From assembly GCA_002355455.1 (NCBI GenBank), contig AP017375.1, positions 4,641,640 to 4,705,639 of the forward strand: 64,000 nt of DNA, read 5' to 3'. This document shows, one piece after another, positions 27,107 through 34,888 of this stretch (position 1 is its first letter; each line of letters begins with the position of its first letter). The notes below the pieces were generated by a model. The model worked only from the letters and a program-made list of their open reading frames with translations. It did no database searches and was not told the DNA's origin. This stretch comes from Stanieria sp. NIES-3757 (GTDB taxonomy: Bacteria; Cyanobacteriota; Cyanobacteriia; Cyanobacteriales; Xenococcaceae). The position numbers and the translations under genes were made by a program.

Positions 27107-28123
27107 AACGTCTGATGTGAATTAAATTTTAGGGGGTAGATATAGACTCGAATGTAAGCACATCAATCCCAAATTGTTGACGAAGAAGAATCCGTCAAGT
27201 GTGAGCAGTGATTTTAGCTGCTATGTGAGTAGCAAAACCACAAACAGTTTTATTGAGCAATCTTTCTGGATTACGACCAGTATTCTCAATCTCATGAAAA
27301 ACGCCTTCAATCCGTTGTCTAACCCGACCGCTCAGACGCTTAAGATTGGAGGAAACTTGTCGCTGTTGATTACAACGTTTGATTGTCCAAATGCGATTCC
27401 CCGTAGAGTTGATAATTTCTTGTTGCCAGTCGCTGCCAATAAACCCTTTGTCTCCGTAAATATCACATCCACGAACTACTTCGAGAACAGCTTCAACAGC
27501 TTCTCTTTCGTCAATATTGGCTGGCACTAGCTCGTAAGCAATTGGCAATCCGACCAGCGCAGCGTCGAAAGCATGACTAATTTATAGCCAAAGTATTTCA
27601 TCTTCCTGGCAGCACAATAACCATAATTAGCACTACCATAAAAATCACTCTTATTCTTACTTCGACGATAACCGACTACTGGTAGTGGTTTGGTATCAAT
27701 GATCAAACTCACTGCATTGTCACCACCCAATTGCTTAACCCATTTTCGACGTAACATCTCTAACATTTGTCCCAGTTTTCGCAAACGTCGGTTGAACTGG
27801 CTTTGGTCTAATAATTTGGGAAACCACTGTCCGTAATTAGCACGGATAAAGCCAATAAACTGAGTTTCTCCTGGGAATGGCAAATAGTCGATCATGATCG
27901 CTCAGGTCATTATTTCACTGTCGCTCATCTCGGCTTTTGCTCCTAGTGACTTACCTTTCAAAGCTTTTCCCTCTTGTTGATACCAGTCATCTACTAGAAC
28001 AAAAATTGTGACTATCAGCGTTTCAAAGTCTATGCTATTGATGAGGAAAGATATTTGATGATAAGTGTGGTAACTTTCATCTTCTGTCTTTTCCTCATTT
28101 TTTCCTAATTCACATCAGGCGTT
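27107..28123 (-). mobile_element. Decayed insertion sequence (IS982/IS5-like, DDE type) with intact ends
   Basis: The element is 1,017 bp. Its ends are 18-bp inverted repeats matching at 17 of 18 positions: aacgtctgatgtgaatta (27107-27124) and, on the other strand, aacgcctgatgtgaatta (28123-28106). The pentamer ttaat flanks both ends (27102-27106 and 28124-28128), a candidate target duplication. Size, end length and single transposase gene fit the IS982 group, but the family call is from memory of the protein style. Its transposase is broken, so movement would need a helper in trans. Confidence 0.82.
27195..28039 (-). pseudogene. Transposase pseudogene, one nonsense codon and one frameshift
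   Basis: The reading frame starts inside the right end of the IS (about 28039, N-S-I-D-F-E-T-L-I-V-T-I-F-V), passes AEMSDSEIMT and meets a TGA at 27902-27904. It resumes in the same frame with MIDYLPFPGETQFIG and shifts frame around 27545 (YFGYKLVML then GLPIAYELVPAN). Catalytic-type motifs are spread over the pieces: IIDTKPLPVV, CDIYGDKGFIG and RQRIEGVFHEIEN, consistent with a DDE triad. Joined, it would be about 280 residues. An ATG for the first piece is not obvious, a further sign of decay. Confidence 0.8.
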
Positions 28124-28275
28124 TTAATAGGAAGCTACAAGCATAATAAAGTATAAAGCGTATTTCTTTAAAAGAACTTTGATTTATATGGCAGGTGTTT
28201 TAAAAAATTTATTTAATAAATTTAAAGTAGCCAGAATCTACACCTTTGGAAGGGAAACTAACATTAAATAACTTT

Positions 28276-28563
28276 TTATTCTTTCCATTTGCTCAGATCG
28301 TATTCTTGGTGAGTTAAAATAGCACGTATATATACTTTATTTCGGTTATAGTGTATTGCTGCAATCAATCTAACTTTGTTACCTCCAATATTAAAAACAG
28401 TTAGTTTTCCTACTTGATCAGCAGATGGTAAAACTTTGCGTAAATCGGCAAAAGAATCAAAATTATATTGTTTGATTATTTGATACCAGTGTATGAGAGC
28501 AGTCTTAGTTTCCGGGTATTTTGCTGCAAATTCATTCAAGCGTTTACGGGTAATGATATGCAT
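28276..28563 (-). CDS. higB: HigB-family type II toxin (mRNA interferase-like)
   Basis: From the ATG at 28563 (the frame is open to 28584, but MHIITRKRLNEFAAKYP is the normal family start) this is a 95-residue protein. It has the HigB pattern: a basic N-terminal helix, IHWYQIIKQYNFDSFADLRK, VFNIGGNKVRLIAAIHYNRNKVYIRAILTHQEYD and a short tail. HigB toxins are RelE-fold RNases that cut mRNA on the ribosome. The antitoxin normally follows directly; here 147 bp, an IS and another 78 bp separate it from a HigA-like fragment. Whether it is still active, and held in check, is unclear. Confidence 0.75.
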   Translation of the reverse strand: MHIITRKRLNEFAAKYPETKTALIHWYQIIKQYNFDSFADLRKVLPSADQVGKLTVFNIGGNKVRLIAAIHYNRNKVYIRAILTHQEYDLSKWKE

Positions 28564-28664
28564 ATACCAGTTTCCTAGCTTCAAGCATAAGTTATTATCT
28601 CAATCTGAATAATTGAAAATTTAGAATATTTGTTCTAAAAAAAATCTTTTTAGATAGTGGAGAG

Positions 28665-28689
28665 TAGAGACAATAGTTTATTGTCTCTA
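28665..28689 (-). terminator. Hairpin 20 bp downstream of nrdA
   Basis: tagagacaata (28665-28675), loop gtt, tattgtctcta (28679-28689): a perfect 11-bp inverted repeat. On the minus strand the T-rich run comes only about 18 nt later (gattttttttag). It may stabilise or partly terminate the nrdA transcript before higB. Confidence 0.45.
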
Positions 28690-28708
28690 TGAACAGAGAT
28701 TGATAACT

Positions 28709-30976
28709 TTAATTAGCGCAAGCTACACAAGTATCGTTTGATTCTTTGAAATCGTCTTTTTGTACAGTACGGATATAATATACTGCCTTGCAACCTGATT
28801 CCCAAGCCAAAACTAGAGTTTCAAAAATATCTTTAGCCTTAAGACATCTTTCAGGTTCGTCGGGGAAATATACACCTTGATTAAGATTGAAGAGTAATTC
28901 CATCGAAATCCCCGTATCAATCCATTGTTGCATCGTAGCAACTGCTTTTACGACTTTTTTCTGGTCTAAAGACTTATTTTCGGGGTAAAACCAAAAGAAA
29001 TCCTGAAGGAAAGGTGGCGCAATCGGAACAGCCCCCTTAGCCCATTTATCATAGAAAAACTTACTATAAGCGGGTAAAACGCTAGCCGTACAACCTTGAA
29101 CCAGAGAGGAAGAAGTATTAGGCGCGATCGCGCTAATATGGGAATTACGAATGCCGTATTTTTGAATATCTTGAGCTAGAGTGAGCCAACGTTCCTGATC
29201 TCTAGCATTCTCTAAATACCATTCTACGGGTTTAGCACCAATTAATTTTCCTTTACTCCATTCACTGCCTGCAAAGGCTGAATATACACCTCTTTCTTTG
29301 GCTAATTCCATCGAAGCATGGGTACACCAGTAACCAAATTCTTCAAATAGATAGCTAATTTCGCTTAGATGATCATAAGTTAAACGTCTTTTAGCCAACC
29401 AATCAGCTAAACCCATACAACCTACCCCAATGGTGCGGTATTTGTCGTTATGGTTTTTGGAAGCTGCAAAAGGAGGGTTAGTCAGATCGATAGTATTATC
29501 TAAAATTCGGACTGCTAACTGACAAATATTAGGTAGTTCAGTTTCTTCTGTGTTAGCTAGATTGAGCGAAACCAGATTACAACAGTGGGCTTCTACTCCT
29601 GGTTGCACATTACTAAAGCTTTCACAGCACAAATTAACGCCAGGAATATATCCTTCATGTTGATTGGGATTTGCCCGATTGATCGTATCTTTAAACGCTA
29701 AATAGGGCATTCCTGTTTCTACCTGCGATCGCATGATCTCTTTAAACAATTCGCGGGCGTTAATTTTTTTGTAGAGAGTAATTTTTTTACCTAGTTCTGA
29801 TTCAATCTGACGATAAGCGGACTCAAACTGTTCGCCCCATAAGGTAGCAAGTTCGATGCCTAATTTAGTTCTAATTTCATAGGGATCTACTAATGTCCAT
29901 TCTTCCTTAGCTACTACTCGGCGCATGAATTCATCAGTAATCACTAGCTGAGGAAAGACATCATAAGCTTTACGACGTTGATCGCCATTTTCTGTTTGCA
30001 TTTCCAGGAATTCTGGCACATCCAAATGCCAAATATCAACACCAACGGTAACCGCACCAGCCCTACGCCCGCCTTGATTAACTGCGATCGCAGTATCATT
30101 GAGTAATTTGATCCAAGGCACAATCCCACCAGAAGCGTTTTTCTTGCCCATTACCCAGCTTCCAGTTGACCGAATTCGGCTGACATTGACCCCAACCCCA
30201 CCACCATTCTTGGAAATTCTGGCAGTATTAGTAATTTCACCAAAAATACTTTCTAAATTGTCGTCAATCGCCGTAATAAAACAACTACTTAAAGAACCGT
30301 TCGGAATCCTCAAATTAGCTAAAATCGGCGTAGCTAAAGAAATTTTTCTTCTTGCGATCGCTTCATAAAACTGTTGGGCAACTGCTAATCTTTTCTGAGG
30401 GACTTCTACGGAGGCGAGTAATAAAGCACAAGTCAGAAATGCTTCTTGGGGCAACTCATCAGGCAAAAGATAGCGTTTAGTTAATAAAACTGCCCCAGCA
30501 TAATCATAATCTTTGTCCCATTCCTGATTAATCCAAGTTCCTGCTAAGGATAATTCTTCTGAAGAATAAGTTAAGATTTTTTGATCGTATTGGTTTGCCT
30601 CAACTTGTAACCTGACTGTCTTAGCATAATCTCCATAACCATAACCACGACTCACAACGGTATCTTTCCAGAGATTCCAAATATGTAATCTACCTGCTAC
30701 ATAACGCCATTCAGGTTCGGAAGGACTACACATTCCTAAGGCGCAGTCAATCAAGTTATCTTGAATTTCTCTGGTAGTAACCCCATTTCTTAATCTAGTG
30801 GTAAGTCCAGCTTCTAAAGTAATAGGATTAACTTCTTTGCCTTGACAAGCCCAATCTACTACAGAGCGAATTTTAGCAATATTGAGGGGAGTAGTAGAAC
30901 CATCTCTCCTAATCACCTGAATATTACTGGCATTGTGTGTGAGAAGGTTGGGTTGGGGCGATAGGGTTTGTTGCAT
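28709..30976 (-). CDS. nrdA: Ribonucleoside-diphosphate reductase alpha subunit (class I, NrdA)
   Basis: The catalytic large subunit of aerobic ribonucleotide reductase, 755 residues. An N-terminal ATP-cone (IQVIRRDGSTTPLNIAKIRS, about 18-105) suggests overall activity control by ATP/dATP. The active-site cysteines lie in NGSLSSCFIT, NLCCESFSN and CCNLVSLNL, the radical-path tyrosines in AVYYIRT, and the C-terminal redox pair is C750/C753 in CVACAN. The enzyme is complete. It is divergent from pipX. The upstream region holds two copies of tacatctagt exactly 42 bp apart, in the position expected of NrdR boxes. Downstream comes higB rather than nrdB. Confidence 0.95.
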   Translation of the reverse strand: MQQTLSPQPNLLTHNASNIQVIRRDGSTTPLNIAKIRSVVDWACQGKEVNPITLEAGLTTRLRNGVTTREIQDNLIDCALGMCSPSEPEWRYVAGRLHIWNLWKDTVVSRGYGYGDYAKTVRLQVEANQYDQKILTYSSEELSLAGTWINQEWDKDYDYAGAVLLTKRYLLPDELPQEAFLTCALLLASVEVPQKRLAVAQQFYEAIARRKISLATPILANLRIPNGSLSSCFITAIDDNLESIFGEITNTARISKNGGGVGVNVSRIRSTGSWVMGKKNASGGIVPWIKLLNDTAIAVNQGGRRAGAVTVGVDIWHLDVPEFLEMQTENGDQRRKAYDVFPQLVITDEFMRRVVAKEEWTLVDPYEIRTKLGIELATLWGEQFESAYRQIESELGKKITLYKKINARELFKEIMRSQVETGMPYLAFKDTINRANPNQHEGYIPGVNLCCESFSNVQPGVEAHCCNLVSLNLANTEETELPNICQLAVRILDNTIDLTNPPFAASKNHNDKYRTIGVGCMGLADWLAKRRLTYDHLSEISYLFEEFGYWCTHASMELAKERGVYSAFAGSEWSKGKLIGAKPVEWYLENARDQERWLTLAQDIQKYGIRNSHISAIAPNTSSSLVQGCTASVLPAYSKFFYDKWAKGAVPIAPPFLQDFFWFYPENKSLDQKKVVKAVATMQQWIDTGISMELLFNLNQGVYFPDEPERCLKAKDIFETLVLAWESGCKAVYYIRTVQKDDFKESNDTCVACAN

Positions 30977-31028
30977 ATGCTCGGATTAAAACAAGTTGAT
31001 TACCTGGATTTATAATATAACCCAACTT

Positions 31029-31086
31029 TTTATACATCTAGTGTCTAAACTAGAAGATTAAGCTTTTATTACTCTACATCTAGTTG
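31029..31086 (-). promoter_or_regulatory. Paired operator-like repeats upstream of nrdA
   Basis: The decamer tacatctagt occurs at 31033-31042 and again at 31075-31084, exactly 42 bp apart, 53-95 bp before the nrdA ATG. In NrdR-box register they match 10 and 11 of 16 positions of acacwatatatwgtgt. The 42-bp spacing is the same as that of the nrdB pair, which supports a shared phased regulator. The rest of the 317-bp nrdA-pipX gap shows one HIP1-like gcgatcgc site and no other gene. Confidence 0.5.
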
Positions 31087-31293
31087 TTCTGGCTGAGTAT
31101 TAAGATTAATCTTTAGCAATTTCAACCCGTTATTAAACAACTTTAGCGCGATCGCCCAAAACAAAAACTAATCTTAAGTTTGATTAGTGATGGACAAATC
31201 CTTCTAGTAACTCGCTAATAAATTGGCAAGTGGCGATTATAATTTGAAAATATTCTGAATAATAGCGACTAAATTTAATTAACTAATTTTTTA

Positions 31294-31572
31294 GTGAACC
31301 ATCAAAGTAACGAAACCTATCTCAACCATCCTACCTTTGGTCTTCTCTATCGTATTTGCCTGATTGAAAATGATCGGGAACTTTTTACTACGCTCTACGC
31401 TCAACGTCTTTTTTTTATCGTAGTTATAACTCCTGATAATTTAACTTTTGACCCAATTAGTCGTTCTGATGCTCGTTTATTGGTAGAAAATCGTTTACGA
31501 AAATTACGCCAGAGTAATATTGCCCATGAATATCAAAAACTTAATCTAGTTTATCAACAAACCTTCCAATAA
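31294..31572 (+). CDS. pipX: PII-interacting protein PipX (NtcA coactivator)
   Basis: A 92-residue protein matching PipX closely: ETYLNHPTFGLLYRICLIE, ELFTTLYAQRLFFIVV, FDPISRSDARLLVENRLRKLR and a C-terminal helical pair ending YQQTF. PipX has a Tudor-like N-terminal domain. It bridges PII (GlnB) when energy and nitrogen are rich, and it joins 2-oxoglutarate-bound NtcA as coactivator when nitrogen is scarce. The frame has no ATG before the conserved part, so the start is GTG at 31294. No pipY gene follows, although pipX and pipY are often adjacent; the next gene is a convergent kinase. Confidence 0.93.
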   Translation: MNHQSNETYLNHPTFGLLYRICLIENDRELFTTLYAQRLFFIVVITPDNLTFDPISRSDARLLVENRLRKLRQSNIAHEYQKLNLVYQQTFQ

Positions 31573-31606
31573 ATTTTGGCGAGTCAACCCAAAGTAAGTC
31601 AAAAGT

Positions 31607-33352
31607 CTATTCATATCCAGATTCCCACACCGAAATAGTAACCCTATCCTTGGCATCTCGCTCTACTTTCCCTTCCAAATTACCTGCTTTGAAGAAACTA
31701 AACTTGGTTTCCCGTGAATATACTTGTCTCAGTTTTTGTGTCACATCTGCTGGTGCATTACCGCCCAAAAGTTGACTTAAAGTTTCCTGCATTGCCTCCA
31801 AACTAATTGATGGGGCTAATGCGATATCAGTTTGACGAATTTTGCCTGTGCCATCGGATTTATAACTAAGATTGACTTGGTTGGGAACAATGTCTTGATA
31901 AATTAGAGTGCGACTATCTTTTTGCCAATCTTGCCTCTCAGAAGTAGGCTTACCTAAAGTACTAACAAGCTGATTTTCTGAACTTCCCGTCCGAATAATC
32001 GGAACATCTATTTCTGATGGAGGTTCTGGTTCAGTTGCTAGTTGTGGTTCAGCTTCAGTTTTGGTATCGATTACCACTTCAGGAGGTTCTGAGTCTAACT
32101 GAGATTCTGGTTCAGGCTGTTCTATACTATTGTTAGCTTCTAATTCTGATTCAGTTTGATTTTCTGCTTCTGGTTTGACTTTGGGCTTGTTTGCTTTAAA
32201 AAGCTCTGGAAAATTTTTAACTGAGGGAAAAGATTCTGTTTGCTCGGTAGGTTCTTCTCTAGTTGCTTGTGGTAAGGGTTGAGAGCGATTATTCCATATA
32301 TTTGATAAGAAGCTAAAGCCAGCCACAAATGCGCCGACACTTAAACCTCCTGCTAATAATAAAAATAGAAATAAATTAACTAACCAATTGCCTGACCTTT
32401 TCTCTTCAAAAGAATCAATTTTGACTGCTACGGTATCACCCTTTTGACGAGGAACATGATGGTTATTTTGATTACTTCCTTGCCTTGGTGCTACTACTAC
32501 AGTTTTTTTGGTCAAATTTTGCCAAGGTAAAGCAGAATCTAATGCTTCTAACATTTCTCTAGCAGTAGTAAAGCGATCGCGTGGATGAAATTTGATTGCT
32601 TGAGTTAAAATTTCTACTAATTTCGGATCGATCTGGCTAGCATATTCCTGCCAAATAATTTCACCTGTACCAGGATCGCTTTGTAAGTCGTGGGGAGATT
32701 TTCCTGTTAGTAGAAAGATGGCTGTTAGTCCCAAACTGTATAAATCGCTAGAATAAACAGGACGACCAGCAGCTTGTTCGGAAGGCATATAACCAGGTGT
32801 ACCAATCGCAGCAGAAAAAGCACTACTATTATTAGCATGAACTACAGTTGCGATCGCTTCTTTAACTGCGCCAAAATCAATCAATACTGGTAAGTTATCT
32901 TGAGATCTAATAATAATATTTTCTGGTTTAATATCTCGATGAATGATGCGTTTACTATGAACAAAATCTAATACTGGTAAAAGCTGAACTAAGATCTGTC
33001 GGACTTCTCTAGGGGCTAAATTGCCTTCATTCTGCCACTTCTCGGCTAAAGTAACTCCTTCAATCCATTCTTGAACTAGATAAAATTTATCCGCTTCAGA
33101 AAAATAAGCATAAAGACAAGGAATTTGACGATTACCTTCTCCTAACTCTTCTAGAATTGCTGCTTCTCGCTGAAATCTCTCTTTAACCCATTCAGGAAGA
33201 TGTGGTTGTTCGACAATGGGTTTAAGCTGCTTGAGAACGCATTTTCTTTGGGAAGGCATGTGAGTATCTTCAGCTAAGTATGTTTCTCCAAAGCCTCCTC
33301 TGCCAATAGTTTCTAAAATACGATAGCGGTTATTTAATAGTGCAGCTTTCAT
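31607..33352 (-). CDS. Membrane-anchored Ser/Thr protein kinase
   Basis: A 581-residue Hanks-type kinase. The kinase domain spans about 1-280, with glycine loop IGRGGFGETYLAED, Lys in CVLKQLKP, catalytic HRDIKPEN, DFG as IDFGAVKE and activation-end GTPGYMPSEQ. A basic juxtamembrane segment leads to one TM helix (about 328-350). An outer part follows: a low-complexity linker rich in Glu, Pro and Ser (about 360-455), then a small domain of about 120 residues (NQLVSTLGKPTSERQDWQK onwards) of unknown ligand. Kinase inside and sensor outside is the inferred arrangement. It converges with pipX. Confidence 0.92.
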   Translation of the reverse strand: MKAALLNNRYRILETIGRGGFGETYLAEDTHMPSQRKCVLKQLKPIVEQPHLPEWVKERFQREAAILEELGEGNRQIPCLYAYFSEADKFYLVQEWIEGVTLAEKWQNEGNLAPREVRQILVQLLPVLDFVHSKRIIHRDIKPENIIIRSQDNLPVLIDFGAVKEAIATVVHANNSSAFSAAIGTPGYMPSEQAAGRPVYSSDLYSLGLTAIFLLTGKSPHDLQSDPGTGEIIWQEYASQIDPKLVEILTQAIKFHPRDRFTTAREMLEALDSALPWQNLTKKTVVVAPRQGSNQNNHHVPRQKGDTVAVKIDSFEEKRSGNWLVNLFLFLLLAGGLSVGAFVAGFSFLSNIWNNRSQPLPQATREEPTEQTESFPSVKNFPELFKANKPKVKPEAENQTESELEANNSIEQPEPESQLDSEPPEVVIDTKTEAEPQLATEPEPPSEIDVPIIRTGSSENQLVSTLGKPTSERQDWQKDSRTLIYQDIVPNQVNLSYKSDGTGKIRQTDIALAPSISLEAMQETLSQLLGGNAPADVTQKLRQVYSRETKFSFFKAGNLEGKVERDAKDRVTISVWESGYE

Positions 33353-33374
33353 ACAATTACCAGTTATCAGTTAG

Positions 33375-33391
33375 AGACGTTCAAAACGTCT
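33375..33391. repeat. Short palindrome of the agagacgt...acgtct family
   Basis: agacgtt-caa-aacgtct (33375-33391) follows accagttatcagtt. The same combination, repeated agttatc units next to an agacgt palindrome, occurs at 43995-44050. This is a dispersed repeat of the genome. Confidence 0.6.
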
Positions 33392-33448
33392 ACGTCGATA
33401 GGGATCAAGCAATGCCTCGTCCGTATAATTTTTTGTTAAAAAAAATGA

Positions 33449-33988
33449 TTATTTTAAATCTAATAGCCCTTGTTCTTTAAGTTTGGGATTAAAACGGATA
33501 TCCATGGTGACCCCTCTTTGTTTCAATTGTTCCTTAATTTGTTCTTCTATTTTTCTAGCAACTTTTTTTAATATTTTAATTTGTCCTAATTCATCGCTTG
33601 CTTGATATTGTGCCTTTTCTTCTTCTGTCATAGCAACTTTAGTATCAATTGGTTGATTCCAAAGAACTTCTTGTTCGCCGTTACCAGAAGGAATTTTTCC
33701 ATTTTCTGCAATCCAAGTTTGACGTATTTCTTCTAAAATAGTGCGGTTAGGGCGATCAATAGTTTGTATTTTCAACCAATAACAACGTTGGGGTTGTCGA
33801 ACTAAATGTTGCTTCAGACTAAGATAAATATCGCGAGAATAACCAATAAATTGTAAAGTTTTTTCCCGATCAAAAATAGCGTAAACACCTATTTTTCCTT
33901 GAAAATCTTCATTAAGACAACCTTGCTCATTTAGATAAGAAATGTAGTCGAGAGTAGCAAGAGTTGAGATTTTGGTTTGGGCAGTCAT
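33449..33988 (-). CDS. GIY-YIG domain protein
   Basis: A 179-residue soluble protein. Residues 30-105 form a GIY-YIG-like nuclease fold: GKIGVYAIFDREKTLQFIGYSRDIYLSLKQH, where GVY and FIGYS stand for the GIY and YIG strands, followed by a basic tract and a Glu in ILEEIRQTW. The C-terminal third is a charged helix (EEEKAQYQASDE, VARKIEEQIKEQ). Such single-domain proteins are common in cyanobacteria and plants, and their substrate is unknown. Nuclease activity is not certain from sequence. Confidence 0.75.
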   Translation of the reverse strand: MTAQTKISTLATLDYISYLNEQGCLNEDFQGKIGVYAIFDREKTLQFIGYSRDIYLSLKQHLVRQPQRCYWLKIQTIDRPNRTILEEIRQTWIAENGKIPSGNGEQEVLWNQPIDTKVAMTEEEKAQYQASDELGQIKILKKVARKIEEQIKEQLKQRGVTMDIRFNPKLKEQGLLDLK

Positions 33989-34080
33989 ATTGATTTAGTG
34001 TTTGAACTGGATAATTTCAATTACTTTTTGAAATGAGAATTGTTCGACTGTTGTTAATCTATCAATTTGGCAAAAAAAAG

Positions 34081-34404
34081 TTATTGGATTTTGCGATAAA
34101 TTGCACAAAGACGACTAGGTTTAAATATCTTTGCTTTAAACATAAAATTTGGTGGCACATTAATTACCAGATAATCAGCAGAATTGTAATAAGATTCAAA
34201 TTCAGCAGGCATCCCTTTAGGAGTATTAACACTGTAAGGAACTGGTTGAAATAATAATTCAGTAAATTCTACTTTAATTCCTTGAGTTTGTTGGCTAATT
34301 TGCTCTAAAAAACTTTTATTCTTTAATAATTCAAACAATGCCGTTTTCTGCTCTAAATCTAAAGTAAAACTGCTATCAAAGCTTTCAACAATTTTCAAAC
34401 TCAT
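34081..34404 (-). CDS. Hypothetical protein, 107 aa
   Basis: I do not recognise the family. The ATG start gives MSLKIVESFDSSFTLDLEQKTALFELLKNKSFL, a polar helix region, then VEFTELLFQPVPYSVNTPKGMP and a basic C-terminus (KAKIFKPSRLCAIYRKIQ). It has no signal peptide or membrane segment. Amino-acid usage is ordinary for this genome and the frame has a sensible start and stop, so it is likely real. The ORF on the opposite strand is its shadow. Confidence 0.6.
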   Translation of the reverse strand: MSLKIVESFDSSFTLDLEQKTALFELLKNKSFLEQISQQTQGIKVEFTELLFQPVPYSVNTPKGMPAEFESYYNSADYLVINVPPNFMFKAKIFKPSRLCAIYRKIQ

Positions 34405-34888
34405 TTTTCTACAAATTATAGTAGTGATTTAATTAAAAATATTTGACTTGATTCAAGACATAAACCAATAACCAATAATTACGAGATTTAATGTGATTTA
34501 AATCAGCTAATCAAAGTTGATAAATAAACAATAAATAACTTATTAATTTGGCTTTTTCGACTTAAAATTTTTCGTGATCGCATTTACTTAATTTATAACA
34601 AGTTTAAGACTTATGAACTACATTTAAATTAAACAGCAACCAAAAATTAAGTGTTTTTTGTATCTCGTCTAAGGTAAAAACCTTGAGATATAAAGTTGAT
34701 TGCCCATTCTTAATTATAATTAACAACAAACTAAGGGGTTGATTGTAGTCTTAAACTTGAAAACCGCTATAAAAATTTTACCTGAGAGAAATAAGCTTAA
34801 TTTTTTCCTCCCAGGCTTGTAAAGATATTTAATATTATGGTGAAACACTAATACGCTGTGCCAGCGACAATTAAGCGTTTTTCAACGT
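34405..34888. other. Intergenic region downstream of lepA
   Basis: A 484-bp AT-rich gap between two minus-strand genes. It presumably holds the promoter of the 107-aa gene and the end of the lepA transcript. A weak hairpin cgctg-gca-cagcg lies near 34853-34865 without a T-tract. I see no ORF or RNA gene I can support. Confidence 0.45.

Noticed and set aside
27174-27530. 118-aa plus-strand ORF inside the IS
   Set aside because: It is antisense to the transposase frames, whose motifs are recognisable; the plus-strand peptide is not.
31087-31293. NtcA site (gta-N8-tac) in front of pipX
   Set aside because: No match with correct spacing was found in the upstream stretch.
33997-34254. Plus-strand ORF opposite the 107-aa gene
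   Set aside because: The minus-strand protein has a more normal composition and a coherent start; the plus-strand one looks like a shadow.
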